The notes beneath the pieces were generated by a model. The model was not told the DNA's origin and did not search any database. It saw only the letters and a list, made by a program, of their open reading frames with translations. This document shows, piece after piece, positions 37,961 through 51,250 of a stretch of DNA of 64,000 bases (positions within the stretch are counted from its first letter, which is position 1; the number at the start of each line of letters is the position of its first letter). The position numbers and the translations under genes are program-made. This DNA comes from Onchocerca lupi (lineage: Eukaryota > Nematoda > Chromadorea > Rhabditida > Onchocercidae). The stretch lies in the NCBI GenBank assembly GCA_028564675.1, contig JAOVVO010000362.1:1-64000 (forward strand), written 5' to 3'.

Positions 37961-40900
37961 GCTTCAGAATAAATAATAATAATATTCACAATTATTACAA
38001 AAAAAAATTAATGATTGGTATTGATTGATATTAGAAATTTAAATCCATTGGCAGAATTAAGAGTAAGCAAGAACATAAAAATCCGCAAAATATTATTTAT
38101 GGGATGGAAATAATAATAATAACAGTGAGTTAAGAGGTGTTGAAACAAAGAGAAAGGAGTGAAGGAAAACGAAATTTTCAACGTAAGGTGTGTACAAAGT
38201 TTCAGAAAAATAATTGAAGGGTAGGAAAGGGGTTGAAGAGAAAAAGAGTGCTAAAGTTTGGATGAGAAAGAAGCTTAGCTAGATGAGGAGAATGATTCGG
38301 TAAAGACTCATGTAACTATTAGTCTTAATTTTATTGGAATTCATCGTTTTATTAAATTTCCTTCTGATTTGCACCACAGATGTTCTGGTTTCTCTTCTCG
38401 ATCTTCCCATCACTAATAATCAGTTATCGATAATCATTATATTGTCACGCTTTTAATATGAAGCAGTCTCCCCATTGATTATCGTTATGGATAGGTAAGA
38501 AAGTAATAAAAAATTGAGTGAATAGATAATCAAGCAGTACCGAAATTACTTATATCGTCCAATCTAATCTTTTTGAATTGTTCGTCTTCCGTAAGGCATT
38601 CCAACGTCATCGTGTCATATATTTTCTTATCTCAACCTCTTCACTTATTATATTCTAAGTTTCAAGTAAGTTGAAAATGAAGAAGTCGCGAAGCATAAAA
38701 TGAGAAGAATGTCTGATGTCAATAAAGTTTACACGGCTTTTATGTAAGTTTCATTTTCCTAGTATTTTTAGCTTTAGGTTTTATTGCCATTTGAATTTTC
38801 CCTTGAATAGACTGAGTAATGACATTATTTCAGTCGTGGCACCAATAATTTGTTGTGAAATATTTTTGTTTGGAGGAATTGGAGGTTAGTTGATTGTGTA
38901 GACGAATTTGTTGTTTTGGCTGTGCACTAATTTTAATCAAAGCCATCTCAACTTCTGAAATATATGGAATGATACTGATTTGTGATATTTTCTTTGCAAC
39001 AATTCGATGTTATGCAAGCAAATTTTCCGTCAGTTTATCCGACCGGAGAATTTGAATAAAGTCAATGCTGCGATGGAGTTTTGAGTTAATTCTTTAGCTT
39101 TCAACATACTTTTACGGTAGCACATTAATATACAGATTGCCTCATTATTCAGCTACATATCGATACCTTAGAAACTATGCTTGAAGAACTTTATTCCGTT
39201 TCAGCATTTGAACTTGGATGTAGCAAAACTTTTTTCTGTATCACCCTTCTTTCTATACTATTCCTTGAGAGCAGCATGTGATGATTTTGTCAAAATGAAG
39301 ACTAAGTATGATTGGATATTGAATTAATCTGTTTGAAACATGTGATGAATTATAAATATATTCGAAATATTTTTTTCGAAATATTTTTTTCATAAACTCG
39401 AAATATTTTTTTATATTCGAAATATTTTTTTCATAAACTCCTACTGGGAATTGAGCTTATCTATGTATTCTTTTGATAAATGTATTGATTGCCCAGTTAT
39501 TTACGTTATTAACTTCGTTGTGAAACATAGTGTAAATACGATAATTCTGTAATTCTAACCAGCTCTAAAATATTTCCTCAAATCTATAGACTTTTGTAGG
39601 CTGAGAAAATCGGTAAACAGCACATATCACCATTTATTAACGCATTACATCTTTCTGTTGCTGTTTTTGAAACACGCGACGCCAATATGATTCATGATAT
39701 CTCATACAAATAAAGGAAAAAAAGTAATGAAATTGAAAATTATCAAAAAAAAAAAAATAAAATTATCAATATCAGTATGCCATGGATGTAAGCTTATCTT
39801 TACTTTTTTCTGCATAATAATGTTATACCATTAAAATGATTCGAATATGTTTTTGCAGAAAAAAAAAACATTTCCAGAGCGTAATCAACATTTGATCGAA
39901 TTGAATATACCTTCTTTAGTAAAAAATCTTTAGAGGAGTATTGCTCTAAAGCCAGATATACCATCTTCTTTCAGCTGCAGTAGTAGTAATAGACCCATAC
40001 ATATTTCAAGAATTTATCTTTATCATAAGGATAGTAGCCAGGGCGGACTACATAAAAAGTGAAATTGAGAAATGAAAATACAAACTGCAGCAAGGAAAGA
40101 ATGCAAAATCCTACTATAGCTAAAAAATATATATTTTCATTGTATACATGATGTCATCATTAATTTTCCTTCAAAATTAGTTTCTCTAAATAATCGAATT
40201 TTGCTGCACTGTTAATAGTAATATCAGTCATTGCGGACATTTTCAAATTTCATATTTACTCTATTTTATCATTTCATTTTTATTTGGAAATATTAATAAT
40301 GACTCAAAATCCTTCAAAACTTTTGAAAGCCAATGCAGATTTTCCTGTGGATTCAAATGTATTAGATCTTCGAAAAGAACAACCATTATCAAAAAAAATT
40401 TTCGAAATAAAATGCCATTTGAAGTACAACTAAAACATGAGGTAAAAACTATAAAGGAAACGAACAAATCGTCGTAAAAAAAAAAGTAAATTATTGCATT
40501 TGATGCAGTCCATAAGAAAAACTGCACAAAATATATTTATTACTATGCATGACCACATTACCAAATATAATTTCCTCATCAAACATTGAAATTACTTATT
40601 TAAATTTCTTCTATTCATTTGCATTTAAAAAAATGAATGTTCACTCACAAACTTTATGCTTTTCACATTTTTTCAAACGACATATGCGACATTAATGATA
40701 ATCACAATTTGATAACAACAACAATATTAGTGTCGCTAGTTTTACACAATATATAACATTAACATTTCTTTAAACTTTCATTAGTTTAATTTAAAAAAAA
40801 AAGTGTAGAAATTTGAATTTTGTTGAATTGGAAGCAATTTCGAAAGAATAAAAAAACTCAATCAATCGTGATTGAAATAAGATTGATTATGAATGATGAT

Positions 40901-43900
40901 TCTTAACATAAAAATGATATCAACCCAATCTGACCACTCATATTTTTTCCGAATGATAGCAATGATATACCGAGATCTTTGGTATTAGAAGTTCGAAACA
41001 AAAAATCTTTTATATTTGCATAATTCAGCGAATGCAGAAATATCCATTTTGAACAAAATGTCGAATTTAAATTCGCTGTCTTGTTTTGAAAAATTTCGGA
41101 AACATATAAGAAAATTGTTTATTGCAAGCTTTGTCTTTTGTTGAAGCAGAACTTGAAAAAATTTGTTTTGTTTCATCAATGCAAGTTCGGAAAAGAAAAG
41201 CATTTTGATATGTATATACAAAATATCAAAATTCCGAAACGGGCAAATAATAAGAATTTAAACTTAATTATGATTTAGCATTGTTGATTGCTATGTATGA
41301 CGTGGCATTTAATGTGTTCTGTTGGAATTCAGCCGAATATATTTTAGAATTTAAAAATTGCCGACTTGACGCAAATATTTAGGAACAATTTCATTCAAAC
41401 TTGAAATGGCGAGTTTTTAACAAAGACCTAATCCTTTAATGATCAGTCATTCATAGCTGAAATTGCTAAACTTGCAAATTAAAGGATGCTAATTAAACTG
41501 GATTAAAAGGTATACTGTAAGAAACATCTGATATGCTTCTGTCATATATGCTCAGATCTATTTCGGTTCCCAAAATATATCGCAGATGCAATAATATTTT
41601 GCGAGTATTTATTCGACGAGATATCCACATCAACAGACCCCAAAAAACCATTTCTATTCCATCAGATATCGTTTTCCTAATAATTTCGGTCTATCTGTAT
41701 CTTCCGTCAAATAAATTTTCTACGATGATTGCTGCGAAAATTTTTAATTATTTTGTTCATTTAATCATATTATTTCAGTCTTCATCTCCATTTACTTAAA
41801 TTTAAAAATCAATTTAATCTTATATCCATCCATACTTTTATATGTGGTGAATTAAACTGGTAAAAAAAAGAAATTATTTAAAAATTTTATTTTCGAACAT
41901 TTCATTTAGAAGCCAATTATAGATTCTTTTAGCATATTTTCTACATATGAATTTTTTAGAGAAAAGATTATTCCATGAGTGAATTGGGATATGCTTGCAG
42001 GAGATTGTGCCATTCCCGCAAATATATCGCATCAGTTGCATTACCTTGAATTGCGAAAATATTTTTTTCCTTTTTTAATTATAAATTTCTTCCTATTGAT
42101 GCGCTGGATAGAACGATTCAGAATTGGAAAGAATGGAATTTTCGGTGCGAAACAAAGATAGCAAGTGAATTAATTCATTATAATGCATTAGTTGTGAAAA
42201 TTAAGTACTTTGATTTCAGATTCCTAAATTGGACTTTTGAACTAAAAAAGAATCCCATACTTTCACTATGCTTCTGTTTCTATTTACAGGATTTTGTTTA
42301 GGGTAAATGGTTTACGTTAAATTTCACTTTGATGCTTCGATTGTACATACACCATGTTTTAATGTTTGATAATAATTAGATGCGAGATTTTGAAACATTG
42401 GTATCTAATGAATTTTTTCTTTACTGAGGCAACACATGCTGTCAAAACATTGGATTCTGGCGTTAAACTCTTGGTAGACATAATATGATGGGAAAATGTG
42501 TAACTTCTACCCTGAATGTAATATAGTCTGAATAGATTGTCTGGGTTTTTTCATTTTCATTTAGATAACAATGTACTGGAGGTGCATTTCGAGTTTTTTC
42601 TATCACTTTTCCTTTCTACTACCACTAAATTAATATTGAATAATAAAGTGGAACGTAGCATATAATGGGACATTATGTAATTCATAAATTCTACTTATTA
42701 TTTTAACCCCAATATTACGATACATCATTTAGACATAGTAATGAGGAAGATGAAAGATGCCGCAAGGAGATAGTTGATAGAATATATCATTAATCAGAAA
42801 TTGTGAAAATAGTAAAAAGATTTTTATAAAATTCTGATAAAAATAGTATTATTTATAAACCGTTTCAAATGCTAAATAATTACACGGAAGTAAAAAGAGG
42901 ACAAGATGCAGAAACATTATTTTCTATACAGAATACAATTGACGACAATTAAAATTCATGAAGTTTATTTATTTAATATATCTTGCTGGCGATTGAAGGA
43001 CAGATTCGTTCAAATGATTCAATTAATGATTTTTACAATTAAAATAGATAAAATAAATGCCATAAAAAAAGGGATTGTAATTCATTAAACAGCAGTATTC
43101 AAGCTTTTACTTTAGTCGAATATCGTTTGCATTTATGCAGCATGCCGAATCCTCACAAGCTGCCAGAAAATATGTACGGATAATATGATAAAAAAATGTT
43201 AATGAATCACTTACTAAAAATGTTGTTTTTATTCTGGATGTGAAAAAGGTTTGTTTTATATCGAAAGAATATATAAATCGGAATAAATGATGTTTTTCTT
43301 GGATTTTTGGATTTAAATACAAATTTTCCATTCTCATTTTTGCTTGAATTTGACCTATTCACAATTTTTGAATATTATCAAATGAGACATTTCTTTAGGA
43401 AATACTAATTTTACATAAAATTATGCACTGTCTTAGATTTATTATAAAAGACTGTCGCAAATTCAAATCACAACCTAGTTAATCCTACACCAGTAATTCG
43501 TATGGAATAGCGTTTGACTGCAGTCGAAGTGGATGTAGTGGAAAAAATCAATGCATAGTGATGTCACTGGCTGGAACAAACTGATCTAGCATTTGTTTTT
43601 TGCGGTCACTTATAAAGAGCAAATTATATTTGAATCTTGTGATATAAACTATGAAAATCATTCTAAACAACAAACTGCTGAAAATAGAGAATTGAAAACA
43701 GACGAAATTTCATGAATTACCACATTTGGCATGGTCAAGCGATAACCAATTATTGAGTTGAAAGAGATAATGATATGAAGAACATATTTAATTGTGAAAC
43801 AAAGTATTCTTAAAATTTTTACATTGAATTATCACCATTCATCTCTTTTTCTTTCAAAATTTTCATAAGATAGCGACCGATAAACTGTTGTATGCATTGA

Positions 43901-44612
43901 GCTACCGAATTCAATCAGATTATCCATATCTATTTCTAATCAATTGCCGTCAGTTTCCAGTATTTAAAAACCATTGTGATGATGCAAGGTCAAAAAAATG
44001 TACTGCAACCAGAGTTCATGACTGAATGACCTTCAACGGTAACCATTAGTTCTTTTAAATTTATCATTCTATTGAAGTACTGCCATTTTTATGATTTTCT
44101 CGGGTCTTTATGTATTTTTCTATTTTAGATATTTTATTAATATTTCAATATATGAAAAAATGAAACGGTAGTTTTAATATTTTAAATTTTGATTTGACTT
44201 CATTTAAGCTAATTTATTTCAAACATTTTTTTCAAAAACAGCTTTCAAAATAAAATTTTAGAAAATAGAATCATTTTTTTGATTATTATCCTTGCGTAAA
44301 TCTCTTAAATTGGGCGGTTTTGGCACCACAGGTGGTTGGTAAAAGACAGCAATATTTTAGCTGTGTAGAATTTAATCGAACATGCAGTTACCTATTTTCG
44401 TTTCAGTCCATCTTTTAAACTTCTTATTTCTGTATAAGCCGATTTTATTCTACCCTTTACCGAAAGTTGAAATTTCCATTCTATCTAAATTTTTGTGTGA
44501 GCAATGGGTTCAGTACTTGTCCTCATTCCAGTATATTTTCGAATTTCACAGCTGCCACATACTACTTTCACTGTCTTTAATCACATCTAATTTTATTATT
44601 TGCATTTTTCGA
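37961..44612. other. Long gene-free interval
   Basis: About 6.6 kb of AT-rich sequence without supportable exons, RNA genes or clear mobile elements. Scattered short open frames on both strands lack splice partners and family resemblance. It could hold distal regulatory DNA or elements too decayed for me to recognise. Confidence 0.4.
39358..39440. repeat. Small AT-rich tandem repeat
   Basis: TTCGAAATATTTTTTTC recurs four times, twice followed by ATAAACTC. It is a simple local duplication with no visible function. Confidence 0.75.
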
Positions 44613-46091
44613 ATGTGGTCTCTATGGATATTAGTCATTAACTTGCATTTCATTAAAATCAATTCGCAATTCAACAATCAAATATGGCAATATCGATCAC
44701 CTGATAAGTATCAAATAATGGAAAAACCTACTTTTTATCCTAATCATCAGCAATCACATCTAAGAATACCAATGCCAGTAAGCCTGTTATATCCAATAAT
44801 TTGATTCTATTTATGTTGTACTTATCAAGGATTAGCAAGCTAAAATAATTGCCGCTAAATTTGATGCCTGAGAATTTTAATAGGTGTGGATTTGCTGCAA
44901 CGATGCGATTTATTTGAAATTTTTTGAATTCAAATAACATTCCAGGTATATGAATTCAACCCAAATTTATATCCGATATCATTTCCAATCTCCCTCCATC
45001 CATCGCCTTCTCTGCAAGCTTTCACGGTTTCAGCACCAAGTCTTCAAAATCTTCCATTTCAATCAACTTGGATGACAAATAATCCTCAAAAATTAACAGA
45101 CCAGAAGGAATATATTGGTTTTGTTAAGGAAATAAAAAAAAGTGATGATGTTATGAACCGTATCTCAACAAAGCCAGAAAATGATTATGATATCTCAATT
45201 CATATAAAAAATAACCTGCCGGATTTTTTAAGTGGAACATCGGATGATGTACAAAAGAAAGTGAGTTCAATACATAGATTATGTTTTATGCTAATTCAGA
45301 ATGCCGATTCGTTAGATCATGTGGTCTAAATTTCATTAAGCTAAAAAATTTCTTGAAAGCTAAACTTTACATAAGTAAGTCTGCAAAATGCTTTGAATTG
45401 CAGTTCTACAAAATCGTATTAAATCCAGACGAAAGTTTCCAACAGAAACAAAGCAAACTAGATCAATTAGTTTCGACTTTGGATGAAGAAAATCAGGTAA
45501 TTTGATTGACATATTACTGAAACAAAAAAATAAGGCATGAAAAGATTAGTTGGAAAAACTTGAAAAAACCATAATTAATGAAAAGTGTGTTTTTATAGGA
45601 GCTATACGATCGTTATCGACGAATGAAAGAGTTGGAAGAAAGAGAAAAACGTGATCGAGTTCATGCTATTGTCGCAAGCATGTCTAATAAGGCGCAAACT
45701 GTCTTTGCAAAGGTTTTCATTTTACGAATGCTTCTTATACGTGCTACAATATTTTTAATTACTACTGATTGGAAGATTATCGATTAAATAAAAAAAAGAG
45801 ATAAGATTTCCATGATGCATGTGTTATGAACAAATTATTTCATAACTTGGAACTTTATGGTATATTATCTTTATTTGTAAAATTAATAATGAGATTAAAT
45901 ATGTATCTAAAAGAATATAAAGAATGCTAGCTGAAGGAAGAAAAATTCTGCAGTTATCGGCGGTGCTGATGAATCCAGAGATGAAGGATATGGATCGGAT
46001 GAATAAAATTAATGAATTCTACAAAAATGTCGATGAAGATGTTAAGAAAGAGTTTAAAGACAGGATAAATGGCCTAAATTGGCAACCATAA
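44613..46091 (+). CDS. Secreted SXP/RAL-2 family protein (DUF148)
   Basis: Exons 44613-44777, 44946-45260, 45404-45496, 45599-45712, 45954-46091; 274 aa, all in phase 0. Residues 1-19 form a signal peptide (MWSLWILVINLHFIKINSQ). A Pro-, Ser- and Gln-rich stretch follows to about residue 110. Then comes the helical DUF148 domain (about 155-270): KFYKIVLNP, LDQLVSTLDEENQELYDRY, a basic EREKRDRVHAIVASMS helix, AVLMNPEMKDMDRMNKI and DVKKEF. SXP/RAL-2 proteins are nematode-specific, secreted or surface-associated, often immunodominant in filarial infections and of unknown biochemical role. Placing every intron between complete codons is unusual and supports the model. AATAAA occurs near 46310. The ATG at 44613 was chosen because it opens the signal peptide. 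Confidence 0.87.
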
Positions 46092-46625
46092 TTAAATTAT
46101 CGAAAAAACATGCTTGTGAGAGCCAAAAATGTATGAATGAAGAAAAACGGAAAGAAAATGAAGAAATACTTGAAATCTTGTGATTTATCAAAACATTCTT
46201 CAATTACTGTCATGTTATTCCATTATTATAATTTCAGTTTGTTTTTTTCCTAATTTTTCGTTTTGTATGTTTTAATATTAAACAAGTTTTTAAGAAGAGA
46301 CGGCCAAAAAATAAATAAATTATGTGCCACTTACATTTGTTAGTATTTGTTTGGCATTTTGTTGTTATTAAATAAAAGTGTAGAAAATAAAAAGTGAACG
46401 ATGTTGCTGGTAAATGAAATTATGAATCCATTAAGGTCAAAAAATGGTATAAAAGTGAAAGTTCTTATTGGATTGAAAAATTTCGCCCCGCAATCCAGTT
46501 CTCCAGAGAAAAGTCCCTTCCATTATTAGATTTTTGTTTTAGAAGAGACTGTCGAGCACTTATTACTTTGCTGAAAAAATTTAATTTCTTTGTCTAACAA
46601 TATTTTGCAATTTAGTATTGTCTTT
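46092..46625. other. Intergenic region, SXP gene to P450 gene
   Basis: 3' UTR of the SXP gene with AATAAATAAAT near 46310, then the P450 promoter. No other feature is seen. Confidence 0.45.
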
Positions 46626-49600
46626 ATGCCTGCATTTTTCGCCATCGTAGTATTCATTATATTCCACGCCTTCATCTATTACCTGTATAACGAATATGTG
46701 GTTCTGCGATACAAATATCCACCAGGACCAATCCCATTACCTTTTATTGGGAATTTCTTGCAGGTAACAATAAATATAATTTAACTGAATAGACTATTAA
46801 ATTAATGCCCTATAGAAGAATCTTTAAAATATGTCACAGAATGTTGGATAAGGTCTAACTGCAAATTTTGCGCTTAAGCTATTTTGCACCAAAATACGTC
46901 GAATTTTCGACTTATAAGAACAGCTTGATTTTATAATTTAACTATTACTTCAAAAAAAAGTCAATAGTCATCTGAAGGCAATATTAATCTTAATTTTGAG
47001 ACAAACAATTTTAATATCAAGTCACTAAATATTGGCTTTCATAAGACGAAATAATATAGATAAAAATTTATAGTTGAGGGCTTGAAAGATACCAAATTCT
47101 AATACTTCTGCATTAGCAGTTCAAATTATAAGCTGTTGATAATTGTGTGGGAAATTTTTGACTTCAATCTAAGCTGGCACTGCAATGTTCTTGCTAGGTG
47201 TGCATCCATAAAAAGTTTGATAGAAAAGTTTCCTCCCACAAAAGGGAACAATATGTTTCAGATTGACCTAGCTTATCCACATCGTTCAATAATCAAATGG
47301 AAAAAGAAATTTGGCCCAGTGTTCACCATATGGTTGCCTGGACCAATTATCGTACTTGCAGATTACAAACTTCTTCGTGAAACACTCGTTAGCCAAGGTA
47401 AGATTGCTCATACAGTCTGGTAACTGAAACGAACTTTTCAATCTTTCAATTATTCTGTTTGAAAGATTCAATTCAAACGAATGAAATAGAGTATTTCATT
47501 AGAAGTCTGCGACAGAGTAATAAACTAAGTTGTAAACATTATTAAAACAGTAAAGTATTCAGATTTTAAGTACATGTTTGAGCGGAAAGAAATTTAATTT
47601 GAATTGGGAGTTTATTTGAAACATTCAGGAAATATTTTTGCTGGTCGGCCGATGTCATTCGTTTACGGAATCTTTAGTAATCATTGTCCAGATGGTGATG
47701 GGATTATTTTATCACAGAATGAGAAGTGGAGTCACCAGAAACGTTTTGCTTTAAGAGTTTTTCGTGATTTTGGAATGGGCAATAATATGATGGAGCAAAA
47801 AATCCGGCACTATACAGATATTCTCATTCAACAGCTAAGGAAACAGATAGGAGCCAGTGGACTGGTTGCTTGTTACTTTTCTTTATGTGATCTTGCGATC
47901 TTATTTCAACAATATTTTCTCGAGATTGAGCTATTCTATTAACCATAAAGATCGAGAATTGAAGATATTCAGTTGCCCGTGTATCTGTTTTCAAAAACTC
48001 GGTTGAATATTAACCTCTCTTACTTTTTAAGTCTTATATCTAATTACTGATTTATTTACAGAAAACCACAATAACCGATCTCCACTTACCAATTACATTC
48101 TGCGTGGGTAATATTATCCATGATCTAGTTCTTGGCAAAAATTACGAATATGGTGACCAAGAATTTTTACGATTCAAAAAACTAATCGATTCTATTCTTA
48201 AAGATGTAAGAGTTATTTATAAGTAATATTTAATACACCTGCTAACTTAATTATCAATTATATTTTGCAACTAATCTAAAAGTGGACTGATAGGGAAGTC
48301 AATTTTAGCAAATAATTGTATGCTTTCTAGTATTGACTTGCATGATTGCAAATTATGATTAGTTTTGATTACTTTTTTTCTATTCCAGTTCGTCAGTATT
48401 CCGATGTTAGTTGTGGATCGTTATCCAATTGTACGATTCTTGTTACCGACGTACTATCGTTTTTGCAAAAATGGTTTTGCACTACAGCGATTTTTTTTGA
48501 AACATATTGAAGAACATGAAAAGGCAATTATTACTTCTACGAGCAAAGATGATGAGCCGAATGATTTCATTGATGCTTACCTGAAAAATATGATTAAGTA
48601 CATGGAGAAGAGAGAATATAAGTAAGAAAATTTAGCCTTCTTTCTATTGTTAACAAGATGTTACAGATAGCATGAGTGATAATTCTGCAAAAGTGAAATG
48701 AAGTTAAGTTAATATTTTTTATCTCTATCATTTGTCATTCAACTTGCGTACCGATAATAGAATTGCATTTTCCACACTGTTCAGACTTACTTCGATAAGT
48801 CGTTTATTAAACAGCATAATCAATTTTTAGTTTGATTCACTTATAATAAAAGAATATTAAAGCGCATTTTTAAAGTTTTTTTTTTAATGAAACAATCATT
48901 CGTCGTGCACATCTTCAGCAAAATAACATTGGCTTTGAATTCTGGTGATCTGTGGACAGGTGGAATGGAAACAACAGTAACAACACTTCGCTGGGTGATT
49001 ATCTATCTAATTCACAATCCAGATGTCCAGAAACTTGTGCACGATGAGATCGATAAAGTAATATTTTGCTCGGATAAATGTAATCGAGTAGAAACGAATA
49101 TTTTGAAGTATTTAACCGATTGGTTGATAAATCATTCCTTCTCTGCTAATTTCCGATTCGATAGCATTTTTTTAAGACCTTAAATTTAAAAGTTAATTCT
49201 GTCAAGAAACTATTATGTAACTCCCTTCTGATGATCGGATTTTCGAAATTATAGCTGAGACTTCAATCTATGTTTGAATTTGGTGCAGCAAAAAAGTTTA
49301 TATTCAAATGGAGCCAAATATTCAGCATTTATCGATATACTGTAACAGTAGCTTAATTCCGGCTGGTATTCAGAATCTCGGGACGAGAATGGTGTGCTGG
49401 GCAGATCGAACTTGCATGCACTATACACTGGCAGTGATTTGCGAGGTGCAACGCATCATTAATGTTTTACCATGGCACATACTACATGCTACTACTTGCA
49501 ACACTACTTTATCTGGCCATAAAATTCAGAAGGTGAGAAATGATGTCATTGAAATCGAAATCTCTGCTTCATTTTGATTTGCTTGCCAAATTCATTCCAG

Positions 49601-50333
49601 GGTACAGTAATAATGCCACAAATTGGTGCCATTAATTTCGATGAAAATCTTTATCCAAATGCAGAAATTTTCCAACCAACACGATTCCTTAACAGTGAAG
49701 GTGCTCTTCTCAACTTTGAGTATTTCATGCCATTTGGTATTGGGAAGCGATCGTGTCTGGGAGAAGCACTTGCTCGAACGGAACTTTTCATCATCCTCAC
49801 AACTTTACTGCAGAATTTCGAATTCTCTGCTGCTCATGGTAAACGTAAATTCAGAAGAATTAAGCGGGAAATCGAAAATAGATATAATTCAAGATAAATT
49901 ATCTTCTCCATATTTTATGTAATTTACCTTAAGTTCGTCCAAGCTTATCAATTTGCCTTATTTTGCAGTTCAATTTCGTAATCATATCGCTTATATGTGT
50001 TTGTTCTCCCAAACATACCACAAAATATCGGAGTCGTAAATTTATGCAAATTAAGACGATGAAGTAGTAAATTATGTTGTGGCAGTAAAAAATTTGAGCA
50101 GTTCTTTCCAAAGTTCTTCATTTTTACATTGGAACAAAGTTCATTTTTTAAAAGAAAAAAAAGAAATCTTGTTCATAAAATGAAATAAATTGCAACCTTT
50201 TTTGAATTTTTACAATCTTTTTAAATAGACATTGATTTCAGGAGAACCACCAAGCTTAAAACGATATCCTGGTATGGTATCAGTACCCCAAGACTATGTA
50301 TGCCAGATACGTGCTCGAAATGAAATTGCATAA
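46626..50333 (+). CDS. Cytochrome P450, nematode CYP2-like clan
   Basis: Heme-thiolate monooxygenase of the ER membrane. Exons 46626-46763, 47262-47397, 47629-47864, 48062-48205, 48389-48621, 48919-49057, 49374-49532, 49601-49838, 50242-50333; 504 aa, typical for the clan. An N-terminal membrane anchor (2-22) is followed by PPGPIPLPFIGNF. The I-helix reads DLWTGGMETT (306-315). The K-helix ExxR is EVQR (E366-R369). The heme loop is FGIGKRSCLG with Cys447 as ligand. WSHQKRFALRVFRDFGMG matches the C-helix region. No motif is damaged, so it should be functional. The substrate cannot be read from sequence; the nematode CYP2-like group includes xenobiotic enzymes and the hormone-synthesising DAF-9. 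The frame is open upstream of the ATG at 46626, which I chose because it directly precedes the anchor. Confidence 0.92.
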
Positions 50334-51250
50334 TTTAATATCATCTTTGATATTATTGAAATATCACAATTTGTTCATAAATGTGATAGTTTTCAAAAAA
50401 TGAAAACAATGGAAGATTATCGAGCTGATACAATTATAGTTACTGAAATAATCAAATACTGATATGAGCAGTATATTAACTTAAAAATAAAACTCAAAAG
50501 TGTCTGTCAATTTGACTTATGTCTATCGAAAAAAAAAAAAGATTTATTTTTCATAGACATGCAAGAAAACTGCTGCAAATTGCAAGAATTACATTATGAA
50601 ACTTCTTTCGACGTTTTCTACTGCTTCTTGGAAATTTCTCACAAATCATTCATACTTTCTATGGAACAAAAAATTAGTACTGCGAAAATCAGAAGTGAAT
50701 GATTCTAAAGAATTATATCGGACCTTCTCATCAACAAAATCCAGTGCTGCAGCTAATAAGAATTAAACTTTTAAAAACTTATTGAATGACAAATTTATAT
50801 AATAAATCAGACTGTATGATGCTCTACTGGCGCTTATTATTGATCTTATTATTGACTTACTACTGTTACTGAACATTATATATGTCAATTTTCTTTAATT
50901 ATATAATCCTTCTGGTTCAGTTATCACTTTCCATTTTTAATTTAATAATTTGATTGTTTAGTGTATCGCTAGTCTGCTACTCCATAGATTGATTCATTTT
51001 TAGGTATTCTTGAATCGTATTATTTCAATCCTAATTTAGAGTTTTCAGATTTAGAGATTTAAGGAGAAAGCAATATGCCCAATTTTTATATTTGATGAAA
51101 AATATTTCTTATTGATTCTTTTATTATCAAAAATAAGTTTATTCTCTGAATTCTCGACCAAAGTTTTTCCTCATCCTGAAAGAATTTACCAAATAAAACT
51201 ATATATTTTTGGATTTAAGTTGTTAACAGTAAGCTTAAAAGATGACAAAA
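50334..51250. other. Intergenic region after the P450 gene
   Basis: A candidate poly(A) signal occurs at 50486-50491. Otherwise AT-rich sequence without coding potential. Confidence 0.4.
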
